From the NCBI GenBank assembly GCA_016929985.1, contig JAFGIH010000203.1:1-8315 (forward strand): a stretch of DNA of 8,315 nucleotides, given 5' to 3'. A program made the position numbers and the translations under genes. Position 1 is the first letter of the stretch. Every line of letters begins with the position of its first letter. This stretch comes from Thermoleophilia bacterium. Its GTDB lineage: Bacteria > Actinomycetota > Thermoleophilia > RBG-16-64-13. The notes beneath the pieces were generated by a model. It had not been told where the DNA came from and did not search any database. It saw only the letters and a program-made list of their open reading frames with translations. Positions 1 through 5,767 of the stretch are shown piece by piece.

Positions 1-2038
1 CGGTGATGCCGACAGGATCAGGGGCGTAGGTGCCGGCCTTGACATACGTGGTGATGCCCAGCTCGTTCATGGCCTGCACGGCATAGGTGTGCATGGCAAA
101 GTCACCGTCCCCGTGATCGGTGAGTAGGACGGGCCAATGTTTGTAGCAGGCCAGCGGGGAGACGCCGATGGCATCAGGGAAGTTATATCCCACGGTGACG
201 ATGCCGGTGGCCGCGCTCATGTCCCCGCCGGTGGCGTCCACCCTCTCTCCCAGCTTCTTGGCCACCAGGTAGCTCATGTGGTAGACGTTCTCTAAGGTGC
301 CGTTGATGGAGACGACTGAGGCCGAGGGGAGAGCGGCTCTCACCGCGTCGGCCAGCCCTGTGGTCAGCCCGATGCAAAAGACGTGGTCGGGGTCGAGGCG
401 GGTAAGCTCAGCCGCCACCCCAGAGTAGAGCACGGTCTTGGAGGAAAGGAGCACCGGGCCCCCGTAAGCGGCGGCCAACGGGGCGCCACAGAGGGCTTCC
501 TGGTAGCTCTCCCAGCCCGGGGCGAGGACCACACCGGAGTCATCGGGCAGGGCGCCCGGGAACATGGCCTTGGAGATCTTGAGGGCGGTATCGAAGCGGT
601 CGGAGCCCTTGATGGAGGTGTAGGCGATGGGGCTTCCGACGAGCACGCGAAACACGTCCTCGACTCCATTCAGGTCGTCGGCCACCAGGTCTGTCGCCCC
701 CGACCAAAGAGCGACGAACCTACCGTCTGAACTCAGTGAGCCAAAGGAAACAGAACTGTGGCCGTTCAATTGGGCCCCCCCGTCGGCCTTGCTCACCCGA
801 GTTGTGATCCCGGTCTGGCGGTCGTAGAGGAACACATCCCCACAACCGTTCGTGTCTCCGGTCACGAGGTTGGACGCCTCAGACGCGAAGACGACATAGC
901 GGCCGTCGGCGCTGATGGAGGGGTCGTAGCTACCGCCGTTCCCCTGGCCCCCGTCCAGGCCTACGCTGGCGCGCGTGGTGCTCCCTGTCTGACGATCGTG
1001 AACGTAGGCATAGCTGACGCCCGCGACGCTGCCCGGGTCAACCAGGCCCCAAGCCATCGAATGAAACGCGACATAGCGGCCGTCGGCGCTGATCGAGGAA
1101 GCGGTGTTCTCGTGAGGCGCGTAGTCGTGGCACTGTGCCCCGGCGGTAGACACGCTGACACGTGTGGTGGTCGTCGTCTGGCGGTCGCGGACGAAGACAT
1201 CCGCGATGTCGTTCGTATCGCCCCACACCAGAGTCGACGCGAACGAGGTGAAGGACACGTAGCGGCCGTCAGCGCTTATGGATGCTCCATAACTATCGCC
1301 GTTGCCCACCGCTTCTGCGCTACTCAGGCTCAGACGCTCAGTAGTCCCGTTGGTGCAATCGCGGACGAAGATGTCCATGTAGCCGTTCGTGTCACCCGCG
1401 ACCAGATTGGTCGCGTCAGAATCGAATACAACGTAGCGCCCGTCAGCGCTGATGGCCGGCCTGGTGCTGTAGCCGTTCAGCGCCTGCTCCTCCGCGCTGT
1501 TGACACTCACCCGTTCGGTGATGCCTGTCTGCCTGTCGTGGACGAAGACGTCACGGCAGTTGTTGGTATCCCCCGCCACCAGTCCCGAGGCGTCGGATGT
1601 GAACGCCACGAAGCGACCATCTGCGCTGATACAGGCCTCATAGCTCAAACCGTCGGTGGTCTGGTTGCCCAGACTGTCGACGTTCACCCGCGTTGTCTCG
1701 CCGGTCTGGCAATCGCGGACGAAGACGTCCAGAAGACCGTTCGTGTCATTGGCTACTAAGTTGGAGGCATGAGACGAGAAGACGACATAGCGCCCGTCGG
1801 CGCTGATGGAGGCGTAGTAGCTGTCGGCGTTGCCCTCCGTCCCGTCGGTGGTCACGCTCACGCGCTCGACAGCAGGAGGGAGATCACCGTAGCGATGGCC
1901 ATGTTCGGCCGCAGGGATAGCGGCAAGGGCAGCCGGCGTCCCGATTGCGGCGCTCCAGACCACAGAGATCGCCAATACCATCAGTACTCCGGCGAGGATG
2001 GCAAAGCCGTTTTCGACAGAGCCGCCTTTCGTGCGCAT
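1..2038 (-). CDS. Secreted surface protein: seven-repeat beta-propeller plus CWB2 cell-wall anchor (3' end outside window)
   Basis: Seen: one frame stays open from ATG at 2038 through position 1 (679 codons, no stop), so the C-terminus is missing. Start: an in-frame TGA lies just upstream and GGGGAGGG (2043-2050) sits 4 bases before the ATG. Residues 12-33 are hydrophobic, with a plausible signal-peptidase site after ALA at 37-39. Seven repeats follow, each centred on ISADGRYVVF-like strands beginning at residues 78, 137, 196, 254, 316, 375 and 435, then NLVxGDTNGxxDVFVRDRQTGxTTRVSV. This is TolB/PD40-like; seven copies suggest one closed propeller. From about residue 473 come CWB2 motifs: GSDRFDTA (480s), EALCGAPLAAAYGGPVLL, and in the second copy NFPDAIGVSPLA (619-630). 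Known: CWB2 repeats hold proteins non-covalently on Gram-positive wall polymers, usually as three copies, so a third probably lies outside the window. Inferred: an exported surface protein with a ligand-, polymer- or protein-binding propeller. Its ligand is unknown. Confidence 0.88.
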   Translation of the reverse strand, partial: MRTKGGSVENGFAILAGVLMVLAISVVWSAAIGTPAALAAIPAAEHGHRYGDLPPAVERVSVTTDGTEGNADSYYASISADGRYVVFSSHASNLVANDTNGLLDVFVRDCQTGETTRVNVDSLGNQTTDGLSYEACISADGRFVAFTSDASGLVAGDTNNCRDVFVHDRQTGITERVSVNSAEEQALNGYSTRPAISADGRYVVFDSDATNLVAGDTNGYMDIFVRDCTNGTTERLSLSSAEAVGNGDSYGASISADGRYVSFTSFASTLVWGDTNDIADVFVRDRQTTTTTRVSVSTAGAQCHDYAPHENTASSISADGRYVAFHSMAWGLVDPGSVAGVSYAYVHDRQTGSTTRASVGLDGGQGNGGSYDPSISADGRYVVFASEASNLVTGDTNGCGDVFLYDRQTGITTRVSKADGGAQLNGHSSVSFGSLSSDGRFVALWSGATDLVADDLNGVEDVFRVLVGSPIAYTSIKGSDRFDTALKISKAMFPGALPDDSGVVLAPGWESYQEALCGAPLAAAYGGPVLLSSKTVLYSGVAAELTRLDPDHVFCIGLTTGLADAVRAALPSASVVSINGTLENVYHMSYLVAKKLGERVDATGGDMSAATGIVTVGYNFPDAIGVSPLACYKHWPVLLTDHGDGDFAMHTYAVQAMNELGITTYVKAGTYAPDPVGIT
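594..1822 (-). repeat. Protein-coding tandem repeat, seven units of about 59 codons
   Basis: The DNA shows a strong periodicity of about 177 bases. The minus-strand coding for ISADGRY recurs, ending at 1807, 1630, 1453, 1279, 1093 and 916, with a variant LSSDGRF at 736. The reading frame is the same in all copies, and the units differ at many synonymous and non-synonymous sites, so they are old diverged repeats and not recent duplications. Spacing is 59, 59, 58, 62, 59 and 60 codons. The fifth unit has lost the DTN motif (DPGSVAGVSYAYVHD in its place). The N-terminal RVSV strand before unit 1 and the lack of one after unit 7 fit a 'velcro' closure of a propeller; that is inference. Confidence 0.85.
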
Positions 2039-2173
2039 CAGTCCCTCCCCAAGTCAAGGTTCGCCATCCGCTTCATCTTATCGCGTACAAGCGAAAGGCC
2101 ATCATGGTCCGAACCACTGCTCAGGCTCTTGAGCTCTTACGGGACCGTAGCGTGCACAGCATGGAGCTCCGCC
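2039..2173 (-). promoter_or_regulatory. Structured leader upstream of the surface-protein gene
   Basis: This 135-base gap separates the membrane-protein stop (TAG at 2174-2176) from the surface-protein start. On the minus strand it holds GAGCTC near 2164-2169 and again at 2131-2136, which can pair with each other. TACGG-TC-CCGTA lies between them, and TGGT-TCGG-ACCA follows. It ends in the strong ribosome binding site at 2043-2050. I see no U-run, so it is not a clear intrinsic terminator, and no convincing -35/-10 pair. I could not match it to a known riboswitch class. Confidence 0.25.
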
Positions 2174-3001
2174 CTACTTCTCGTCCGGCGGCTCTCCACC
2201 CAGTTCCGGTGAGGGCCAACCGCCGCCGTACTGGTAGCTCGGCCGATCGGTATCGATCGCAGCCTGCGGATACTGGACCCTCAGATCCAGGAGCTTGAGA
2301 TTCGTCTCGTCGGCGGCAAGATACTCATAAGCGTCAAAGTGGATCTCCACCACTCTGCCCCCCTCGCCGGTCGTCCGCCACTTCACCGGGTTCTTCGTGT
2401 CGGGGTCCACGTAGTACGACACTCCGTACCGGGTGCCATCCGCAGCGCTGCCGTAGTCCCCAGTCGAAGCGATGCGGATGACCTCGCGCCCATCCACGCT
2501 ATCGGCCCCCTCAGAGACCGCATCACCCGAGGTGAGGAGTCTCAGGATCAACTCCCGGTAGACGTCGGCCTCAGGCTCCACCGTCTCGGTGGTATCTTCC
2601 ACCGGCGGCATGTGGATGGTGTCGGTCTCTGCATCGTATGACGCCCAGAACCCCTCGGTGTCCCAGACGGTCTCCATCACCGGCGCGCCGGCAAACGCCA
2701 TGATGTCCCTTCGGGTATAGGGCGACTCGGTACGGGTCCAGCTCTCCTCCGTCCAGCTGGCTTGGTACCCATCCGGGCCTGTCTCGGTGCCCCTGATCTT
2801 CACGTGGACGATGGCGTTCTCGCCGGGATCGAGCGCAGCCGTCGCTCTCTCCACAATGGACGGACCACCGGCTCCGAAGACATCCACCACACTGAGTACG
2901 GCCAGCGCCAGCACCGCAACCCCGAAGGCGACCGCGACTCTGCGGCCGACTGGACGCCGCAGGAACGACCTTCTCTCCTGGTCTCGACGGATCTCACTCA
3001 T
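2174..3001 (-). CDS. Single-pass membrane protein, probable regulator of the adjacent ECF sigma factor
   Basis: Seen: 275 residues from ATG at 3001. The N-terminus is short, basic and cytoplasmic (1-21), one membrane segment covers about 22-39, and the remaining roughly 230 residues would lie outside. That outer part is beta-rich and acidic, with a C-terminal strand pattern (NPVKWRTT...VVEIHFDAYEYL) that recalls LolA/RseB-like domains. No zinc anti-sigma motif (HxxxCxxC) is present. Start choice: ATG at 3001 has AGGAGGGAG (3008-3016) 6 bases upstream. A GTG at 3076 overlaps the sigma-factor stop by 4 bases and has AGGGGG 7 bases upstream. The 25 extra codons have low third-position G+C, so I favour 3001, but 3076 remains possible. 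Inferred: co-transcribed with the sigma gene and likely senses or restrains its activity. The function is not proven; it could be an unrelated envelope protein. Confidence 0.75.
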   Translation of the reverse strand: MSEIRRDQERRSFLRRPVGRRVAVAFGVAVLALAVLSVVDVFGAGGPSIVERATAALDPGENAIVHVKIRGTETGPDGYQASWTEESWTRTESPYTRRDIMAFAGAPVMETVWDTEGFWASYDAETDTIHMPPVEDTTETVEPEADVYRELILRLLTSGDAVSEGADSVDGREVIRIASTGDYGSAADGTRYGVSYYVDPDTKNPVKWRTTGEGGRVVEIHFDAYEYLAADETNLKLLDLRVQYPQAAIDTDRPSYQYGGGWPSPELGGEPPDEK

Positions 3002-3007
3002 GATGTG

Positions 3008-3016
3008 CTCCCTCCT
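3008..3016 (-). promoter_or_regulatory. Ribosome binding site favouring the ATG at 3001
   Basis: AGGAGGGAG on the minus strand, 6 bases before the ATG at 3001. It is a near-perfect anti-16S match and the main reason for preferring this start over the upstream GTG at 3076. Confidence 0.6.
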
Positions 3017-3072
3017 GGTGTGCAAGTGGGAGCCGGGCAGATCTCGTTCTTGTGGGAGGTACCTATCCTCGC

Positions 3073-3684
3073 TCACGGCATAACCCCCTGTCTTGCTCGC
3101 GGTTGCGGGTTCTCAGACAGTTCGTGTCCAGACCGGCCAAGAAGTTCCCTCAGACGTCTTCGCCCCCGAAACAGCCGTGACCGAACCGTGCCTACCGGGA
3201 TATGGAGCGCATCGGCGGCTTCCTCGTAGCTCAGTCCTGTCCAAACGCAGAGCGATACGACGTCCTGCTCACGCTGGGGAAGGCGCGTGAAGGCAGCAAG
3301 AATCTGGCGCATCTCTTGTTCGTCCGCGATACGGTCCCCGAGGTCAGACCGATCGTCGGGGGTGTCCGAAGATACCTGCAGACGCTCAAGGGCCGCGCGG
3401 TAACGGAACTCCGCCCGTCGACGGCTGCGCAGCACGTTGACGGCTATGCCCAGAAGAAACGGAAGCGCCGAGTCGTGCTGCAGCTGTACCCTGCGACGCC
3501 TCCTCCAGGCCTCGAGAAACACGATGGAGGTGAGGTCCTCAGCTGCCGCCCAGTCACCACAACGGCGGAAGAGGTAGTTGTAGACCGAACGGGCATGGCG
3601 CTCGAACACCTGTCCGAATGCCTGGGTGTCCCCTTGGAGGCTTCTATTCCACAAGTCTCCATCTGTGGTCTGGCTCATACTCAT
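3073..3684 (-). CDS. ECF-type RNA polymerase sigma factor (sigma-70 family)
   Basis: Seen: 203 residues from ATG at 3684. Region 2 spans about residues 10-85 with the typical AEDLTSIVFLEAWR stretch at 48-61. Region 4 covers about 135-183: LPQREQDVVSLCVWTGLSYE, then a helix-turn-helix with HIPVGTVRSRLFRGRRRLRE. Region 1.1 and most of region 3 are absent, which defines the ECF class. Role: directs RNA polymerase to a small regulon, usually for envelope or stress responses. Start: an ATG two codons further in (3678) and a GTG at 3723 are alternatives; none has a strong ribosome binding site. Neighbours: directly upstream of the membrane protein at 2174-3001, the usual arrangement for a sigma factor and its regulator. 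The family assignment is secure; the ECF subgroup and target promoters are not known. Confidence 0.93.
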   Translation of the reverse strand: MSMSQTTDGDLWNRSLQGDTQAFGQVFERHARSVYNYLFRRCGDWAAAEDLTSIVFLEAWRRRRRVQLQHDSALPFLLGIAVNVLRSRRRAEFRYRAALERLQVSSDTPDDRSDLGDRIADEQEMRQILAAFTRLPQREQDVVSLCVWTGLSYEEAADALHIPVGTVRSRLFRGRRRLRELLGRSGHELSENPQPRARQGVMP

Positions 3685-3713
3685 GTAGTGTCCGCTCAAA
3701 GAAGTCAGTTCCC
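3685..3713 (-). promoter_or_regulatory. Candidate ECF-type promoter (GGAAC -35 element) before the sigma gene
   Basis: The minus strand carries GGGAACT at 3707-3713, and GGAAC is the classic ECF -35 element. Sixteen bases later comes ACACTAC, directly before the ATG. The -10 match is poor, and transcription from here would give an almost leaderless message. It could reflect autoregulation, but a single GGAAC in G+C-rich DNA is weak evidence. Confidence 0.2.
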
Positions 3714-3818
3714 GCGGCGGCACGACCGATCGACCGGGCGGCGACGGCGGGCGGCCCGAACGGGAACAATCACGATGAACGGTTGGTGACAGTGCCGGAT
3801 GTCGGCTGCACGCGTTTG

Positions 3819-4154
3819 CTAGCCGGGTGCCAAGAAGCGCTCGTCGAATTGCATCAGCTCCACCGGTGCGCCACGCTCCAAGACGAAGGCTACTAGTACC
3901 CCATCAGAAGGACTGTTGGGAGCGATGATGACCTGCCGTCCGGCAATCTCGGCGGCGAGATCGTCGATCTCAAAGGCCACATGCGGCAATGACTTCACGA
4001 TGTCTGGAAGAGGCGAGTCAGATTCGTAGCGCATCCATTGGATGCCGAACTCGTTCGACTCGTGATCGGTGCAGTAGATCCGATAGCGCGCGAGGTATGT
4101 CTCGCCATCTCGCGGAACATCGGTCGGGATCCCTATGTGGTTGTAGCGCCTCAA
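3819..4154 (-). CDS. VOC (glyoxalase/bleomycin-resistance fold) family protein, TTG start
   Basis: Seen: 111 residues with the start motif RRYNHIGIPT, a middle SLPHVAFEIDDL and a final strand PVELMQF, the pattern of a small single-domain VOC protein. H6, H58 and E99 are in the places where VOC enzymes hold a metal ion. Start: TTG at 4154 has GGAG (4161-4164) 6 bases upstream and places the first beta strand at the N-terminus, as in relatives. A GTG at 4214 would add 20 residues of poor coding character with no ribosome binding site. Known: VOC proteins include lyases, dioxygenases, epimerases and binding proteins. The substrate cannot be read from this sequence, and the neighbours (flavodoxin, sigma factor) do not settle it. 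Confidence 0.82.
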   Translation of the reverse strand: MRRYNHIGIPTDVPRDGETYLARYRIYCTDHESNEFGIQWMRYESDSPLPDIVKSLPHVAFEIDDLAAEIAGRQVIIAPNSPSDGVLVAFVLERGAPVELMQFDERFLAPG

Positions 4155-4160
4155 GCCACA

Positions 4161-4164
4161 CTCC
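4161..4164 (-). promoter_or_regulatory. Ribosome binding site deciding the TTG start
   Basis: GGAG on the minus strand, 6 bases before the TTG at 4154. The competing GTG at 4214 has no comparable site, so this decides the start of the VOC gene. Confidence 0.5.
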
Positions 4165-4286
4165 GGTTCTAGGCATTTGGGCCAACAAGCGCTATTCAGT
4201 TCACTGGACTCCACCGCAGCAGCACAGGAACGTCTGCCTCACTATGACGATGCTGAGACGGACGGTCCCAGAGGAGGGCGAGATCG

Positions 4287-4784
4287 TCACCGATTTCCCA
4301 GCATCTCGGGGAGAGAGTCGGCCCAAGCCTCGATGGCCTCCCAGTCGCGGATGTCGGTCGGAGGCATGCCCTTCATCCCCGTGTGGGGGAACTTGAGCTT
4401 CTCCGGCTGCACCGCTCCTCCAAAGATGACCACCGTTCTGGGAGTCACCCCCGGCAGTTTGCGCAGTGTCTTATCCAGATGGCCGCGGGCACCCTCGAAC
4501 TGCTCCGGCGTATCCTCGATGGGCCCCATGGCGAAGACCGCCACCGGCATGGCCGCCAGCCTGCCCCGATGACGGCGCAGGAAGCGGCGGCCCTCCCGCG
4601 TGAGCCGGAACATGTAGAGAGCTCCGCCGAACACGACCGCGTCATAGGGGTCGACCGACGTGACCCCACGGCCCGACCGCACCTCCACCTCCAGGTCTTT
4701 TCGCCGGAGCCTCTCCGCAACCCTCTCTGCCACCTCACGGGTCGATCCATACTTGGTCGCATAGGCGACCAACACCGTTGCCAT
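4287..4784 (-). CDS. Flavodoxin-fold protein (Flavodoxin_5 / HemG-like)
   Basis: Seen: 165 residues. The N-terminus is a beta strand (ATVLVAYATKYGST) followed by a helix; TKYGST at 10-15 is the FMN phosphate-binding loop. A second flavin-side segment FGGALYMFRLT follows at about 52-62, then PVAVFAMGPIEDT at about 80-92. Length and order fit Flavodoxin_5, which includes HemG, the quinone-linked protoporphyrinogen oxidase. Start: ATG at 4784 has GGAGGTGA (4791-4798) 6 bases upstream, a near-perfect site. Role: FMN-dependent electron transfer in the cytoplasm. No other haem gene is nearby, so I do not assign HemG activity. It could serve as an electron donor to a redox enzyme such as the Fe-S protein at 5749-6888, which is speculation from proximity. 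Confidence 0.88.
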   Translation of the reverse strand: MATVLVAYATKYGSTREVAERVAERLRRKDLEVEVRSGRGVTSVDPYDAVVFGGALYMFRLTREGRRFLRRHRGRLAAMPVAVFAMGPIEDTPEQFEGARGHLDKTLRKLPGVTPRTVVIFGGAVQPEKLKFPHTGMKGMPPTDIRDWEAIEAWADSLPEMLGNR

Positions 4785-4917
4785 CCGCGATCACCTCCGT
4801 TTCGCTTCGGGGAGACTCCCCAGGTTGCCGGTGTTCCGCGTTACTTCCGACGCCACGACTCTACCTACCATACGCCACGTGAATCCAGTAGGACCACCTG
4901 TGAACATGCAGACTGGG
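4785..4917 (-). promoter_or_regulatory. Gap before the flavodoxin gene with a 13-bp palindrome
   Basis: This 133-base gap carries the perfect inverted repeat GGGGAGACTCCCC at 4809-4821, 10 bases from the ribosome binding site. As RNA it gives a short G+C hairpin without a following U-run, so it is not a good terminator. It could be an operator or a leader hairpin. No clear -35/-10 pair was found. Confidence 0.25.
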
Positions 4918-5556
4918 TCAAGCGGGGCGACACGGGTAGTCGCCTTCGCCCCGCACCGCCTTGCGCACTCCGCCGCGCGGCTTGGGGTCGTCGCCCCACC
5001 GGCGCGGGATCACATGGACGTGACAGTGGAAGATGCTCTGTCCGGCCACCTCCCCCTGGTTGATGCCCACATTGAATCCCATCACAGCATCGTCGCGCTC
5101 GAGGATGTCGCCGTGAATGAGGTCGATTAACCTCTCGACCGCCCGCCTCTCCGGCAGGTAGAGGGAGAAGTAGCTGGCCACATGCCGTTTGGGGATGACC
5201 AGCGTGTGGAGCGGAGAGACCGGGTAGGCGTCGCGCACGGCGTAGGCGAGTCCGTTCTCCGCGATGATCCGCGCCGCCGGCATGGTGCAGAAGTCACAGT
5301 CCGGGTCCCGCCCCGGGTCGTCCCCTGCGTCGCCCTCGCGGGGATCGTGCAAACCGGTACCGTCCCGCGGCGCGGCATCCGCGCCGTGAGGATCACCGGC
5401 CTTCCGGTGCAGCAGTGTCTCTTCCAGCACTTCCATAAGAGCCTCTCCCCCCTGTGGCGCCGCGGCGAGGAGGCGCCGCAGCAGCTCATCACGCTCAGCA
5501 TCCGTGAGCCCCTTGCAGAGGTGCCGCCACTCGTCCGCGTTCAGACTGCCGGTCAC
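4918..5556 (-). CDS. HIT (histidine triad) family protein with N-terminal extension
   Basis: Seen: 212 residues. The HIT domain spans about 85-187: CDFC at 87-90 (metal-type CxxC common in this family), PLHTLVIPKRHVASYF at 115-130, NVGINQGEVAGQSIFHCHVHV at 162-182 and the triad H177-C-H179-V-H181. Known: HIT enzymes hydrolyse or transfer nucleotides, for example Ap4A, AMP-lysine or other nucleoside phosphoramidates; all catalytic histidines are present. Odd: bacterial HIT proteins are usually 110-150 residues. Here residues 1-50 form a predicted helical part and 51-85 an Asp/Gly/Pro-rich linker. Start: GTG at 5556 overlaps the preceding fragment's stop by 4 bases and lacks a clear ribosome binding site. 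ATG at 5436 (residue 41) has a G-rich site upstream and is an alternative, but codons before it look coding. Confidence 0.88.
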   Translation of the reverse strand: MTGSLNADEWRHLCKGLTDAERDELLRRLLAAAPQGGEALMEVLEETLLHRKAGDPHGADAAPRDGTGLHDPREGDAGDDPGRDPDCDFCTMPAARIIAENGLAYAVRDAYPVSPLHTLVIPKRHVASYFSLYLPERRAVERLIDLIHGDILERDDAVMGFNVGINQGEVAGQSIFHCHVHVIPRRWGDDPKPRGGVRKAVRGEGDYPCRPA

Positions 5557-5675
5557 GGCCGGCCGTCCCGGATCGTCGTATGGCGCAGCGAGAGGAGCCC
5601 CCCGTCAGGCAGGATGAGGCTCGGGCGGCCCCCCGCCGCCGAATCGAAGCCCTTTCTGCTCAAGATGACTTTCGT
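5553..5675 (-). pseudogene. N-terminal remnant resembling an Nmad3-type protein
   Basis: Seen: the minus-strand frame reads KVILSRKGFDSAAGG, then RPSLILPDGGLLSL, then ten more residues and TGA at 5553-5555. This strongly recalls, from memory, the start of Nmad3 (nucleotide modification associated domain 3) proteins, which normally run to 200 residues or more. No ATG, GTG or TTG lies in frame at the expected N-terminus; the frame opens only further up, inside the 17-bp tandem repeats. After LLSL the similarity I recognise ends. Inferred: a truncated remnant, or a gene broken by a frameshift near the six-G run at 5609-5614. It could also be a genuine small protein starting within the repeats (GTG at 5744, 63 residues). 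The assignment needs a profile search. Confidence 0.45.
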
Positions 5676-5699
5676 GGCACACCCCCGTACGCACCGGTC

Positions 5700-5767
5700 A
5701 CTCCAGCCGCCGCGTCGCCCCAGCCGCCGCGTCACACCAGCCACCGTGTCACACCAGCCGGCGATAC
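5700..5767. repeat. Four imperfect copies of a 17-bp tandem repeat
   Basis: Plus-strand units are ACTCCAGCCGCCGCGTC (5700-5716), GCCCCAGCCGCCGCGTC (5717-5733), ACACCAGCCACCGTGTC (5734-5750) and ACACCAGCCGGCGATAC (5751-5767). Core CCAGCC is invariant. The array covers the stop codon (5749-5751) and last codons of the dehalogenase-like gene and leads into the Nmad3-like fragment. Because 17 is not a multiple of 3, each copy shifts frame. It looks like local slippage or a recombination scar. Confidence 0.75.

Noticed and set aside
364..669. 101-codon minus-strand ORF
   Set aside because: Out of frame within the CWB2 region. The composition (Ser/Pro/Arg) is that of a shadow frame, and the true frame reads GSDRFDTA and EALCGAPLA.
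758..1759. 333-codon plus-strand ORF
   Set aside because: It is the antisense of the propeller repeats. Its own internal periodicity is only the mirror of the minus-strand ISADGRY repeats, and it has no ribosome binding site or recognisable domain.
594..1822. Regularly spaced repeats as a possible CRISPR array
   Set aside because: The repeats have a period of about 177 bases, stay in one reading frame and diverge at codon positions. They are protein repeats.
4231..4260. Imperfect stem-loop after the flavodoxin stop (CGTCT ... AGACG)
   Set aside because: Only 5 paired bases, a 20-base loop and no U-run, so not a credible terminator.
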